From assembly GCF_040219635.1 (NCBI RefSeq), contig NZ_JAVJSC010000003.1, positions 444,501 to 508,500 of the forward strand: a stretch of 64,000 nucleotides of DNA, given 5' to 3'. This DNA comes from Pyruvatibacter sp. GTDB lineage: Bacteria > Pseudomonadota > Alphaproteobacteria > CGMCC-115125. Below, piece by piece: positions 8,230 to 16,089 of the stretch. How positions within the stretch are numbered: the first letter of the stretch is position 1; the number at the start of each line of letters is the position of its first letter. The notes beneath the pieces were generated by a model. It worked only from the letters and a program-made list of their open reading frames with translations, did no database searches and had not been told where the DNA came from. Position numbers and translations under genes: made by a program.

Positions 8230-9012
8230 CTACCGCGGTGCCATGCGGATGGCACCGTCAAGGCGCACGCTTTCACCGTTGAAGTAGCCGTTCTCGATCA
8301 TGGTTGTTGCAAGATGGGCATATTCGTCAGGTGCACCCAGACGTGCCGGGAACGGAACCTGCGCGCCAAGTGCCTGCCGCACCTTTTCAGGCGCACCAGC
8401 CAGCAGCGGCGTATCAAAGATACCTGGCAGAATGGTGTTGATGCGGATGGCTTCGCGGCTCAAATCACGCGCGATGGGCAAGGTCATGCCAACAACGCCT
8501 GCCTTGGACGCTGAATACGCCGCCTGGCCGATCTGGCCGTCCTGCGCGGCAACGGAAGCCGTGTTGATGATCGCACCACGATCACCGCCTTCCAGCGGAT
8601 CAAGCGTCATCATGCCGGCTGCCGACTTGGCGATGCACCGGAACGTACCAACCAGGTTGATCTGGATAATCAGGTCAAAAAGATTGGTGGGGAAGGCTTT
8701 GATCTCGCCTGTTTCGCGGTCGCGGCTGGCGGTCTTAATTGCGTTGCCGGTGCCTGCGCAGTTTACCAGAATGCGCTCCTGGCCAATGGCGTCACGCGCC
8801 TTCGCAAAGGCTGCGTCAACCGCTGCTTCGTCGGTCACGTTGCATTCTGCAAACACGCCGCCAAGCTCCTTGGCCAGCGCTTCGCCTTTTTCAGCGTTGA
8901 GATCAAGCAGCGCTACCTTGACGCCTTTTCCAGCCAGCATACGGGCGGTTGCCTCGCCAAGACCGGATGCGCCGCCGGTGATGACGGCTGAAATTGAACT
9001 GTCGAGCTTCAT
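8230..9012 (-). CDS. SDR, 3-hydroxyacyl-CoA dehydrogenase type (HSD17B10-like)
   Basis: This 260-residue classical short-chain dehydrogenase has the TGGASGLG cofactor motif (12-19), NCAG in place of NNAG (84-87), and catalytic Ser153, Tyr166 and Lys170 (YSASK). The C-terminal half (ILPGIFDTPLLAG, RLGAPDEYA) matches the type-2 3-hydroxyacyl-CoA / 2-methyl-3-hydroxybutyryl-CoA dehydrogenase subgroup. A role in fatty acid or isoleucine breakdown is therefore likely. GGGAGG precedes the ATG at 9012. No beta-oxidation partner is immediately adjacent. Confidence 0.9.
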   Translation of the reverse strand: MKLDSSISAVITGGASGLGEATARMLAGKGVKVALLDLNAEKGEALAKELGGVFAECNVTDEAAVDAAFAKARDAIGQERILVNCAGTGNAIKTASRDRETGEIKAFPTNLFDLIIQINLVGTFRCIAKSAAGMMTLDPLEGGDRGAIINTASVAAQDGQIGQAAYSASKAGVVGMTLPIARDLSREAIRINTILPGIFDTPLLAGAPEKVRQALGAQVPFPARLGAPDEYAHLATTMIENGYFNGESVRLDGAIRMAPR

Positions 9013-9236
9013 GAAAAGCCTCCCTTGTTTACGTCCTGAAGTGATGTTTTGTGCAGCGTCTGAGCGCCCGTGATTGCGCGCGGGTGTACCACGAAGAACA
9101 GCCGGTGTCACAAGCACATGCGCGCCTTAAAGTGGCCCCGCTTTTGACGTAGGGGAACCTTGGGCGCATCGACATCACAACTTGCAGGGCGCATCTCAAC
9201 ACCCCATCTGGAAGTGACACAGATGCAAAGAAACCT

Positions 9237-9641
9237 ATGACCGGCAACTCCACAGATGATGAGGCAGCAGCGCTCATCGAAGACCCGCGCATTCAGTTGC
9301 CGGTGGTTGCGCAGCGCAACGAGCGCGTGGCCCGCAAGGGTTTCTGGCGCAAGCTCGCCCGCGTCGCCGGCAAAATCCCCTTCGCAGAAGACGCAACCGC
9401 GGCCTACTACTGCGCCATAGACCCCGGCACCCCCATGCGCGTGCGGGCAACGCTGTTTGCCGCTATCACCTATTTCATTGTGCCCACAGACCTTGTGCCG
9501 GACGTGATTGCCGCCTTCGGCTTCACTGATGATGCAACTGTGCTCACCACAGCGATCGCCATTGTCGGCAGCCACATCAAGGATCACCACCGCACCCGCG
9601 CCAGACGCACTTTGCGGCAGGGCGATTTTGAAGATGCCTGA
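9237..9641 (+). CDS. YkvA/DUF1232-family membrane protein
   Basis: This 134-residue protein has the DUF1232 core with PMRVRATLFAAITYFIVPTDLVPD. The short hydrophobic segment ending in a (I/V)P-x-DL(V/I)PD motif is diagnostic of the family. The N-terminal half contains a charged stretch (NERVARKGFWRKLAR). Function of the family is not settled. About 220 bp separate it from the divergent SDR gene, with no clear operator seen. Confidence 0.87.
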   Translation: MTGNSTDDEAAALIEDPRIQLPVVAQRNERVARKGFWRKLARVAGKIPFAEDATAAYYCAIDPGTPMRVRATLFAAITYFIVPTDLVPDVIAAFGFTDDATVLTTAIAIVGSHIKDHHRTRARRTLRQGDFEDA

Positions 9642-9666
9642 GCCAACCAGGCAGGCTTAGCTGGTT

Positions 9667-10590
9667 TTATGGCCCCTTACCTGCACCCCTCAGCGCCTTT
9701 GCCTCAATAGCCTCCCGCCGCGCAATATAGAGCGTGGTGGCTACGATGATGACGGCACCCGCAATGGTCAGCCAGTCCGGCACATCGCCAAAAATCACAA
9801 AGCCCGCAATCCCCGCAAACACCAGCCGCGAATAATCAAACGGCACAATGGCGGTGGCCTCACCCTCGCGGTAACCGCGAATAAAACAATTATGCGCGCC
9901 TGCGCCTGCGGCCCCCATAAGCATCAACAGCCCCAGTTCGTTCCAGGTTGGTTGCTGCCACACCAGCCACGCGGGAATGGCCGCAACACAGGTACCCACA
10001 ACGCCTGTATAAAACATCAGTGTCACCGGCGCGTCTTTGGCAACGATCTTCACCAGAATGGTCGCCATCGCTACCAGTAACGCGCCACCCAGCGCCACAA
10101 GTGCCGCCGGATCAATCTCGACTGTTGGCCGCAGCATCACGAGCACGCCCAAAAACCCCACCAGCACAGCACCGATGCGGCGCGGGCCCGCGGGCTCCGA
10201 CAAAATGAAATAGGCAAGCGGCACAACAAAAAGCGCCTTGGTAAAATTATAGGCCAGCGCATCCGCCAACGGCAGGTGAATGAGCGCGTAAAAGCCACAC
10301 AGCATGGCCGACGAGCCGACAACGCCACGCACAAGCTGCAACACCGGATAATGCGTCTTGAACATGGCCGCACCACCACGGATCAAAAACGGCATGATAA
10401 CAACAAGCCCGAACAGCAGCCGGAAGAACGCAACCTGAAAACTGTCGAGGCGCCCGCCCAGCGTCTTGGCCAGCACCGCCATCACCGTAAACAGTGTGGC
10501 CGACAGCAACAGCCACAATGCGCCGCGCACATTGGGTGCAAGAGCGAACCAGTATGCAGAGGCCCGCGCCTTTTGCTGTTGAACGGTCAT
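9667..10590 (-). CDS. EamA/DMT-family transporter (second of tandem pair)
   Basis: This 307-residue inner-membrane protein has ten predicted hydrophobic segments forming two EamA repeats, in the RhaT/S-adenosylmethionine-uptake-like group of drug/metabolite transporters. It ends with the positively charged tail ARREAIEAKALRG. It overlaps the preceding paralogue by 4 bp and shares long matching stretches with it (APNxRGALWLLLS, TVMAVL, VGFxGVLVMLRPT), so the pair arose by tandem duplication. The two may act independently or as a heteromer. Substrate unknown. Confidence 0.93.
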   Translation of the reverse strand: MTVQQQKARASAYWFALAPNVRGALWLLLSATLFTVMAVLAKTLGGRLDSFQVAFFRLLFGLVVIMPFLIRGGAAMFKTHYPVLQLVRGVVGSSAMLCGFYALIHLPLADALAYNFTKALFVVPLAYFILSEPAGPRRIGAVLVGFLGVLVMLRPTVEIDPAALVALGGALLVAMATILVKIVAKDAPVTLMFYTGVVGTCVAAIPAWLVWQQPTWNELGLLMLMGAAGAGAHNCFIRGYREGEATAIVPFDYSRLVFAGIAGFVIFGDVPDWLTIAGAVIIVATTLYIARREAIEAKALRGAGKGP

Positions 10591-11534
10591 GCGTCTTTTT
10601 TTGCCGCAGCCCTGGCCTTGGCCACCACCGCTTCACGTCGCGCAATGTACAGACTGGTGCCCGCAATAATGACAGCGCCCGCAATCGTATAAACATCCGG
10701 TACCGTGCCGAAAAACAAGAACCCGGCAACGCCTGCAAACAGCAGCCGCGTATAATCAATCGGTGCCATTGCCGTTGCTTCGCCCACACGGTAGGCACGC
10801 AAAAAGCAGTTATGCGCAATCGCGCCAACAATGCCCATGCCCAGCAACAGCAACCATTCATCCGTTGTCGGATCAACCCAGTTGAGCACCATAGGCACAA
10901 TTGTCATGGCGCAGCCGAACACACCGGAAAACAGCATCATGGTCAGCGGGCTGTCTTTATCCGACACAAGCTTCACCAAAATGGCCGCACCCGCGATCAG
11001 CAGCGCGCCGAACAGCGCCACAAAGGCCGCAGGCTCAACTGAGCCCGTGGGCCGCAGCATCACCAGCACGCCGACAAAGCCGACAACTACCGCCGTGATA
11101 CGCCGCCAGCCCGGCACCTCACGCAGGAACACGATTGCCAGCGGCACCATGAACAGCGCCTGCGCAAACTGAATGGCCTGCGCGTCTGCCAGCGGCAGAT
11201 GAATGAACGCATAGACCATGCAGATCATCGCACCGCCGCCGATGATGCCGCGCAACGTCATAAGTCGGGTGTGCACGGGAATGAACCCGCCATCACGAAT
11301 GAGCCACGGCATGATGAAGGCGGTCGCAAAAAACAGCCGGAAGAACGCCACCTGCATGGAGTCCAGCCGCGTGCCCAGAAACTTGGTCAGCACCGCCATG
11401 ACGGTGAACGCCAGCATCGACAGCAGCAGCCACAGCGCCCCCCGGGTGTTGGGGGCCAGCGTCAGCCAGTAGGCAGCCGCGCGCGCGCGCCGCGCTTGCA
11501 GGACCGTTTGAGGAGGGCCGTCTGTCACGCACAT
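10587..11534 (-). CDS. EamA/DMT-family transporter (first of tandem pair)
   Basis: This 315-residue protein has the same ten-segment EamA layout as its neighbour and is transcribed first. It has a slightly longer N-terminus (MCVTDGPPQTVLQ) before the shared AAYWLTLAPN region. The start ATG at 11534 is retained because the next Met lies well inside the first membrane segment. Divergence from the paralogue is substantial, so the duplication is not recent. Substrate unknown. Confidence 0.92.
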   Translation of the reverse strand: MCVTDGPPQTVLQARRARAAAYWLTLAPNTRGALWLLLSMLAFTVMAVLTKFLGTRLDSMQVAFFRLFFATAFIMPWLIRDGGFIPVHTRLMTLRGIIGGGAMICMVYAFIHLPLADAQAIQFAQALFMVPLAIVFLREVPGWRRITAVVVGFVGVLVMLRPTGSVEPAAFVALFGALLIAGAAILVKLVSDKDSPLTMMLFSGVFGCAMTIVPMVLNWVDPTTDEWLLLLGMGIVGAIAHNCFLRAYRVGEATAMAPIDYTRLLFAGVAGFLFFGTVPDVYTIAGAVIIAGTSLYIARREAVVAKARAAAKKDA

Positions 11535-11621
11535 GTTCCTGAAAGTTTGTGAACCCGCAATCTAGGTGCGGATACCCGCAGCCACAAGATGACTCGGAGT
11601 CATTTTTTTCGCGATCGCAGA

Positions 11622-12464
11622 CTACGGAGCAGGGGCTGGCTGGGCAAACGGGTCGGTGACCGTTGGTGGCGCAGCACGGAAGCGGTCGCCCAGGTCAACC
11701 AGCAACCGCTGACGGATCGAACGCCCGATCGCGTCATACCCCGCTTCGTTGAACGTCAGACCGTCCCAGCGGTAAAGATCATTGTTGATGCGATTATCAC
11801 TGCTGATCAGCAGCGGCGTCAGATCGATGAAGTGGACGCCGGGCGTTGCCTGCGCCAGCGCACGCAGTTGCGCATTGGCCTGCCTGAACACTGGCCAGCG
11901 CGCCGCCCGCATGGGGGCGGGCGTGATCGAAAGAATGTAAACCTGCGGTTCAGACTGCGCGCCGGTCACCTCATGACGCAGCACCGCGACCAGCTCTGCC
12001 ATGTCGGCTTCCACCTGGTCGGGCGGTTTGCCGCCCACATCCGCCAGATCGTCGCCGCCCGCCGAAATCACCACTGCTGCGGGCTCATAGGGAAAAATGA
12101 TGCGCGGGGCGAATGCCGTGACATGCGCCACATGTGCCCCGCCAAAGCCGCGATTGATGACCGGAAGCGGCGCCAGTGCCTGCGCCAGATCCTCGCGCAT
12201 TTCGTCCCAGTGGCGAAACATGCCGCCCCCGGCAAAAACGATTGCGCCTTTGGCAGGCGGGTTTGAAATATCAGCGCGCTCAAACGCCGCTATATCGCCT
12301 GCCCAATAGTCAGCCTCGCCGGAGGCCAGCAGCACATAAACCAGAAAACCAAACAGCGCGAGAACCACCGCCGACACGATGGCGGCGACGCGGATTGCGC
12401 CGCGCCGCCAGCCCCGCGCATCGCGGTCCTCAAGCCTGTTCAGTATGTCTCTAGTCCGTGACAA
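11622..12464 (-). CDS. SGNH-fold membrane-anchored protein, catalytically degenerate
   Basis: This 280-residue protein has one N-terminal membrane segment (about 25-48) and then an SGNH/GDSL fold. The scaffold is clear: VINRGFGGAHVAHV (block II region), VVISAGGDDLADV (block III) and WDGLTFNEAGY (block V). Block I, normally GSSxxRxW, reads AGGGMFRHW (78-86), so the nucleophile Ser is replaced by Gly. Block III has GGDDL where GDNDL is usual. Block V has Thr237 where the catalytic His is expected. It is therefore probably not an active esterase. The start is the TTG at 12464, overlapping the upstream oxidoreductase stop by 14 bp; this start is uncertain. Translational coupling to that gene is likely. 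Confidence 0.82.
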   Translation of the reverse strand: MSRTRDILNRLEDRDARGWRRGAIRVAAIVSAVVLALFGFLVYVLLASGEADYWAGDIAAFERADISNPPAKGAIVFAGGGMFRHWDEMREDLAQALAPLPVINRGFGGAHVAHVTAFAPRIIFPYEPAAVVISAGGDDLADVGGKPPDQVEADMAELVAVLRHEVTGAQSEPQVYILSITPAPMRAARWPVFRQANAQLRALAQATPGVHFIDLTPLLISSDNRINNDLYRWDGLTFNEAGYDAIGRSIRQRLLVDLGDRFRAAPPTVTDPFAQPAPAP

Positions 12465-13452
12465 GAACGATCTTGCCCTTCACTTTGCGTGCCGCCATAT
12501 CGTTGAGCGCGGACGCTGCATCCGACAGGGCATAGGTCTTGGAAACATGCGGCTTGATCTTGCCGGCCTTGAACCAGTCCATCAGCTCGGCAAGGTTTTG
12601 CTTGTTGCGCTCAGGCTCGCGCGCCGTAAACGCACCCCAGAACACACCCACAATCTGGCAACCCTTGAGCAGCGCCAGATTGAGCGGCACCTTGGGAATG
12701 GGTCCGGAGGCAAAGCCGACAACCAGAAAACGCCCTTCCCAGTTTGTGGCGCGAATGGCGGGCTCGGAATAGTCACCCCCCACAGGGTCATAGACAACGT
12801 CAGCCCCCTGTCCGCCCGTCAGCTCCTTGATTTTTTCCGACAGCGCTTTTTGCTGGTCGCGATCAAGCGCGCCGGTAGGATAGACAAAGCCGTCATCGGC
12901 CCCATGATCCCTGGCAACCTGCACCTTGTCTTCCGAAGACGCCGCAGCAATCACCCGCGCACCCATGGCCTTGCCAAGCTCAACAGCGGCAAGACCCACA
13001 CCACCGGCCGCACCCAGCACCAGCAGCGTTTCGCCGGGCTTGATCATGGCCCGGTCCTTGAGCGCATGATGCGACGTGCCATAGGTCATCAGGAAGGCGG
13101 ACGCCGAAACGAAATCCATTTCGTCGGGAAACGGCGTGCAGCGCGCTTCTTCAAGCACAATCTCTTCAGCAAACCCGCCCCAGCCGCACGAGCCGATGAC
13201 CCGATCACCAACCTTCAGCGTCTTGACGCCGGGGCCGACCTTATCCACAACGCCGGACACTTCGCCTCCGGGCGAAAACGGCAGCGGCGGCTTGAACTGA
13301 TATTTGTTCTCGATGATGAGCACGTCAGGGAAGTTGACAGCAGCAGCCTTCACCGCGATGCGCACCTGACCTTCCCCCGGCTCCGGCGAGGCAACCTCTT
13401 CGAGAACCAGCGTTTCCGGCGGTCCGTATTCCTTACACAAAACAGCCTTCAT
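12451..13452 (-). CDS. NADPH:quinone oxidoreductase-type zinc-less MDR
   Basis: This 333-residue medium-chain dehydrogenase/reductase belongs to the quinone oxidoreductase branch. The N-terminal GroES-like domain (1-120) lacks the catalytic zinc Cys/His set of alcohol dehydrogenases. The Rossmann part has LGAAGGVGLAAVELGKAMGA, and the C-terminus ends KGKIVLVTD. The subgroup reduces quinones or enones with NADPH. It is the first gene of a two-gene leftward unit with the degenerate SGNH gene. The start ATG is followed by the typical MKAVLC. Confidence 0.92.
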   Translation of the reverse strand: MKAVLCKEYGPPETLVLEEVASPEPGEGQVRIAVKAAAVNFPDVLIIENKYQFKPPLPFSPGGEVSGVVDKVGPGVKTLKVGDRVIGSCGWGGFAEEIVLEEARCTPFPDEMDFVSASAFLMTYGTSHHALKDRAMIKPGETLLVLGAAGGVGLAAVELGKAMGARVIAAASSEDKVQVARDHGADDGFVYPTGALDRDQQKALSEKIKELTGGQGADVVYDPVGGDYSEPAIRATNWEGRFLVVGFASGPIPKVPLNLALLKGCQIVGVFWGAFTAREPERNKQNLAELMDWFKAGKIKPHVSKTYALSDAASALNDMAARKVKGKIVLVTD

Positions 13453-13634
13453 GGCCTTGCTCCCTTAAGTTGTTTTTGGGCGACTGCACCTGCGTGCATC
13501 TTCGACACGGGATGTACCATGTAGACACAGTCAACGCCAAAGACATGACGCCGCAAAGACATGATGCCGAAGGCAGAAGGCAAAAATGCAGCATAAGCGG
13601 ATTGCAGGCCGCCAAGGCTGAGCCGGTCAGGAGG
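13453..13634. other. Intergenic stretch, nothing assignable
   Basis: This 182-bp segment lies upstream of the quinone oxidoreductase gene. Short frames exist, but none has a convincing start or family-like composition. The promoter of the leftward oxidoreductase gene must lie here. I see no strong dyad. Confidence 0.4.
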
Positions 13635-13826
13635 TCAGGCTTCGCGGATCATGTCAATCAGCCCGATACCGACAGGCCCGGCAATGTGACTGTCAGGCTT
13701 GGTATCCGCGCGATGCTTCTGGCACGGGCCGGAACATGACCTGAACCCGTCATGCGGATGGGTTTCAAGGATGTGCATCAGCGATTTGTGCGCAAGCTCT
13801 TCCAGCCGCATCCCGAACAGATCCAT
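13635..13826 (-). CDS. Small hypothetical protein candidate (63 aa, CxxxC)
   Basis: A 63-residue frame begins MDLFGMRLEELAHK and contains SCSGPCQKH and ends GLIDMIREA. Composition is protein-like (amphipathic N-terminus, two Cys four apart, a balanced charge pattern), unlike the Ala/Arg/Pro-rich shadows elsewhere. GGGACGG just upstream of the ATG is a weak ribosome site. No family is recognised. It is divergent from another small candidate frame at 13892. It could be a real small gene or a decaying fragment. Confidence 0.42.
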   Translation of the reverse strand: MDLFGMRLEELAHKSLMHILETHPHDGFRSCSGPCQKHRADTKPDSHIAGPVGIGLIDMIREA

Positions 13827-13891
13827 GCCCGTCCCGAAATGCAGCAGGGAACAACCAAACAGAAAAGGCCGTACACGGATTTGTTGAAGAT

Positions 13892-14044
13892 ATGGACGAG
13901 GTGCTGACGACCTGCATCAAAGGCCATGCACCTGCCATGAAAGCTGATGACATCCGTACGCTGGCACAACTGGCAGGCGGTATGCTCATCAACATTGCCA
14001 CCTCGGCGACGCTGATAGCAGATGCTGTGCCAAAATCCGGCTAG
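13892..14044 (+). CDS. Small hypothetical protein candidate or gene remnant (50 aa)
   Basis: The frame MDEVLTTCIKGHAPAM...DAVPKSG reads like a real helical protein (DDIRTLAQLAGGMLINIAT). The same frame stays open upstream to at least about 13811 with similar composition but no start codon, while an ATG at 13839 lies in another frame. This suggests either an unusual start or a frameshifted remnant. Its TAG overlaps the TAG of the convergent DUF2141 gene through a shared CTAG. No family recognised. Confidence 0.33.
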   Translation: MDEVLTTCIKGHAPAMKADDIRTLAQLAGGMLINIATSATLIADAVPKSG

Positions 14045-14595
14045 GATCCCGCCGGACGTCCGCCACCCAGATAGCGCAGGATGATGCGGATCTCGTCATC
14101 GCCGTCGCTGTTCATGAAGGCGGCATCCGCGAACGCTGGGGCCGAAAGCACGGGCAGCGCGTCATTTGAGAAACCCAAAGGCTCCAGCGGAACGCCCAAA
14201 AAGCCGCGATCAAGTTCGGCGTTGCCGTTGAGGTCATGATAGGCGACCACCGCATAGCGACCTGCGGACAGGCTTTCAAACGTCACCTCAGGCGTACCGT
14301 CCTCACCGACCTCGACTTTGGCCTGCGCATCCTCAACGCGCAAAAAGCTGCCCGCCGAGGCATACAGATTGACACGCACGGTACCCGTACCCGGTTCGGT
14401 ACCGTCAATGACTACCCGCAGCGTGCCGGTTTCAGAAACGGCCACACGCGGTGGCGCAACCACATCGGCTGAGGCACCGGCAATGCCCGCCAACGCGATC
14501 AGGAGCACCGCTGCGGGAAAAACAGTCAGCCACCGGATCGACAGGCAAGCAGAGATCTTTGCCGCTTTACCTCGTGGCAAGCCCATATCCGTCAT
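14041..14595 (-). CDS. DUF2141 exported protein
   Basis: This 184-residue protein has a signal-like hydrophobic stretch (about 24-43, ending ASADVV), so it is probably secreted to the periplasm. The DUF2141 core is visible: GTVRVNLYAS, SAGRYAVVAYHDLNGNAELD and GVPLEPLGFSN. The domain is a small beta-sandwich of unknown function. The first Met codons (1 and 4) are both possible starts. It is divergent from the methyltransferase gene, with about 175 bp between. Confidence 0.88.
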   Translation of the reverse strand: MTDMGLPRGKAAKISACLSIRWLTVFPAAVLLIALAGIAGASADVVAPPRVAVSETGTLRVVIDGTEPGTGTVRVNLYASAGSFLRVEDAQAKVEVGEDGTPEVTFESLSAGRYAVVAYHDLNGNAELDRGFLGVPLEPLGFSNDALPVLSAPAFADAAFMNSDGDDEIRIILRYLGGGRPAGS

Positions 14596-14771
14596 TAACG
14601 CGTCCGATCCTCAAGCCCGGCATCATAAAGGGTCGCCCGGCAGTAGCCCTTGCGCCAATATGGGGCATAAAGTGGTTATTCACAGTGCACATCGCCGTGA
14701 GGCGGATGTGAAGCCAATTCCGCGCCGAGCGTTAACGTCGGCATTTTTTTACAGGCCATACCAAAGAGCAT

Positions 14772-15440
14772 ATGAGCGGCAATATCACCACAACCAGGCC
14801 CCGCGGCTACTTCGCCATCGGTGCCGAACGCATCTCAAAGCCCGGAAATTTGGGTAATCTCGTGCGCTCGGCCCACGCTTTTGGGGCCAGTTTCTTTTTC
14901 ACGGTGGATGCTCATTACAGGCTCAGGGGCGCACAATCCGACACCTCGAAGGCAGGCGAGCACATTCCCTATTATGGTTGGGAGAGCATCGACGACATGC
15001 AGATGCCCGGCGGCTGCGAGCTTGTAGGCATTGAACTTCTGGACGAGGCGGTTGACCTGCCCTCATTCCACCACCCCAAACGAGCGGCCTACGTGCTGGG
15101 GCCCGAAGCAGGCTCACTATCGCCTGAAATGCGCGACCGCTGCACCAGTTTCGTCCGGATACCGACGGCTTTTTGCGTCAACATTGCCATGGCCGGAGCC
15201 ATTGTCATGTATGACCGTATCAAGACGCTGGGCAACTATCCGCCACGCCCGGTCTCATCCATCGGTATGCCTGAAACCGGCAACGCACCGGATGAAGCCT
15301 ACGCCGCCAGCTATGCAGCCAGCCGCATGAAAACGCCTGCTAGTGAGCAGCGCCCCCCGTCCCACCAGCCCCCCCGGACACAGAGAGAGCGCGCTGCACG
15401 AGTCCGAGCGCCCCGGTCAGCTGCAAGGGAGCGTCCGTGA
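14772..15440 (+). CDS. TrmH/SpoU-like RNA methyltransferase
   Basis: This 222-residue SPOUT-fold protein binds the three usual SpoU elements: NLGNLVRSAHAFGA (motif 1 Asn/Arg), YVLGPEAGSLSPEM (motif 2) and IPTAFCVNIAMAGAIVMYDR (motif 3). The last is AFCVNIAMA where most TrmH proteins read SLNVSVA. It probably 2'-O-methylates rRNA or tRNA. The last 33 residues (from about SEQRPPS) are Arg/Pro/Ala-rich and lie antisense to the ChrR gene for 101 bp. They look like read-through beyond the natural end, because TAG-TGA sits in the next frame exactly at the expected terminus (15341). Confidence 0.87.
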   Translation: MSGNITTTRPRGYFAIGAERISKPGNLGNLVRSAHAFGASFFFTVDAHYRLRGAQSDTSKAGEHIPYYGWESIDDMQMPGGCELVGIELLDEAVDLPSFHHPKRAAYVLGPEAGSLSPEMRDRCTSFVRIPTAFCVNIAMAGAIVMYDRIKTLGNYPPRPVSSIGMPETGNAPDEAYAASYAASRMKTPASEQRPPSHQPPRTQRERAARVRAPRSAARERP

Positions 15441-16086
15441 TAGCCAGCGCGAAACATACAGCGTCTTTTTCCGCGACCGGCCGGTGCGTGACATCTGGCG
15501 ACGCCACGGAAATATCACCCGGCCCATAGCGGTCATGCCCGTCAGCAAAGGCCCCCGTGAGAACCAGCGTCACTTCCTGACCCTTGTGGGTGTGAGTGGG
15601 CACGCCTTTACCCGGCTCAATCCGGTATAGCTTCACCTCGCCCACACTCGCGCCATCCGCGGCCACCGGGCGGGCAAAGCCCAGATCAAGCGCCCGCACA
15701 CCAGGTGTCACAAACGACCATTTGGCATTGCCGGCGAGTTGCGCCTGCGCACGGTCGCGCACCTCTGCGGGAAGCAAAGCAAGGTCGGGGTCGTGAACCT
15801 GCGCGCCTGTCTCCTGAGGTGTGTCGTCAAGCATCGCCAGAACGCTCTCCAGCGCACCCGCCCCCAGGGCAACCGGCTGCGCATCCGCCAAAACAGTACC
15901 ACCGACCTCGGTCATCATGTCCACAATGCCGCGCGATGCAGGACACAGATCCAGATGCGCCGCCACCATCAGCGCCGTTGCCTCATCCAGTGTGCCGGTG
16001 ACGTAGTCCATCAGCACTTCCTCACCAAAGCGGCGGACGGGCGCGTCATCGGTAATGGCTGTCAAATCTGTGTGCTCTGATGTCAT
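15340..16086 (-). CDS. chrR: ChrR-family anti-sigma factor with altered zinc site
   Basis: This cytoplasmic anti-sigma factor pairs with the upstream ECF sigma factor. From ATG 16086 it has 248 residues. The N-terminal zinc anti-sigma domain reads AAHLDLCPASRG: His44 and Cys48 are kept, but the second Cys of CxxC is Ser51. The early His ligand position (before the LMDYVTGTL helix) is Phe20. The C-terminal cupin-like domain keeps all four ligands: His165, His167, Glu171 and His201. In Rhodobacter, ChrR releases its sigma factor on singlet oxygen. A GTG directly ahead (16089) is an alternative start. Its stop region overlaps the convergent methyltransferase by 101 bp. Confidence 0.88.
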   Translation of the reverse strand: MTSEHTDLTAITDDAPVRRFGEEVLMDYVTGTLDEATALMVAAHLDLCPASRGIVDMMTEVGGTVLADAQPVALGAGALESVLAMLDDTPQETGAQVHDPDLALLPAEVRDRAQAQLAGNAKWSFVTPGVRALDLGFARPVAADGASVGEVKLYRIEPGKGVPTHTHKGQEVTLVLTGAFADGHDRYGPGDISVASPDVTHRPVAEKDAVCFALAITDAPLQLTGALGLVQRALSVSGGAGGTGGAAH

Positions 16087-16089
16087 CAC

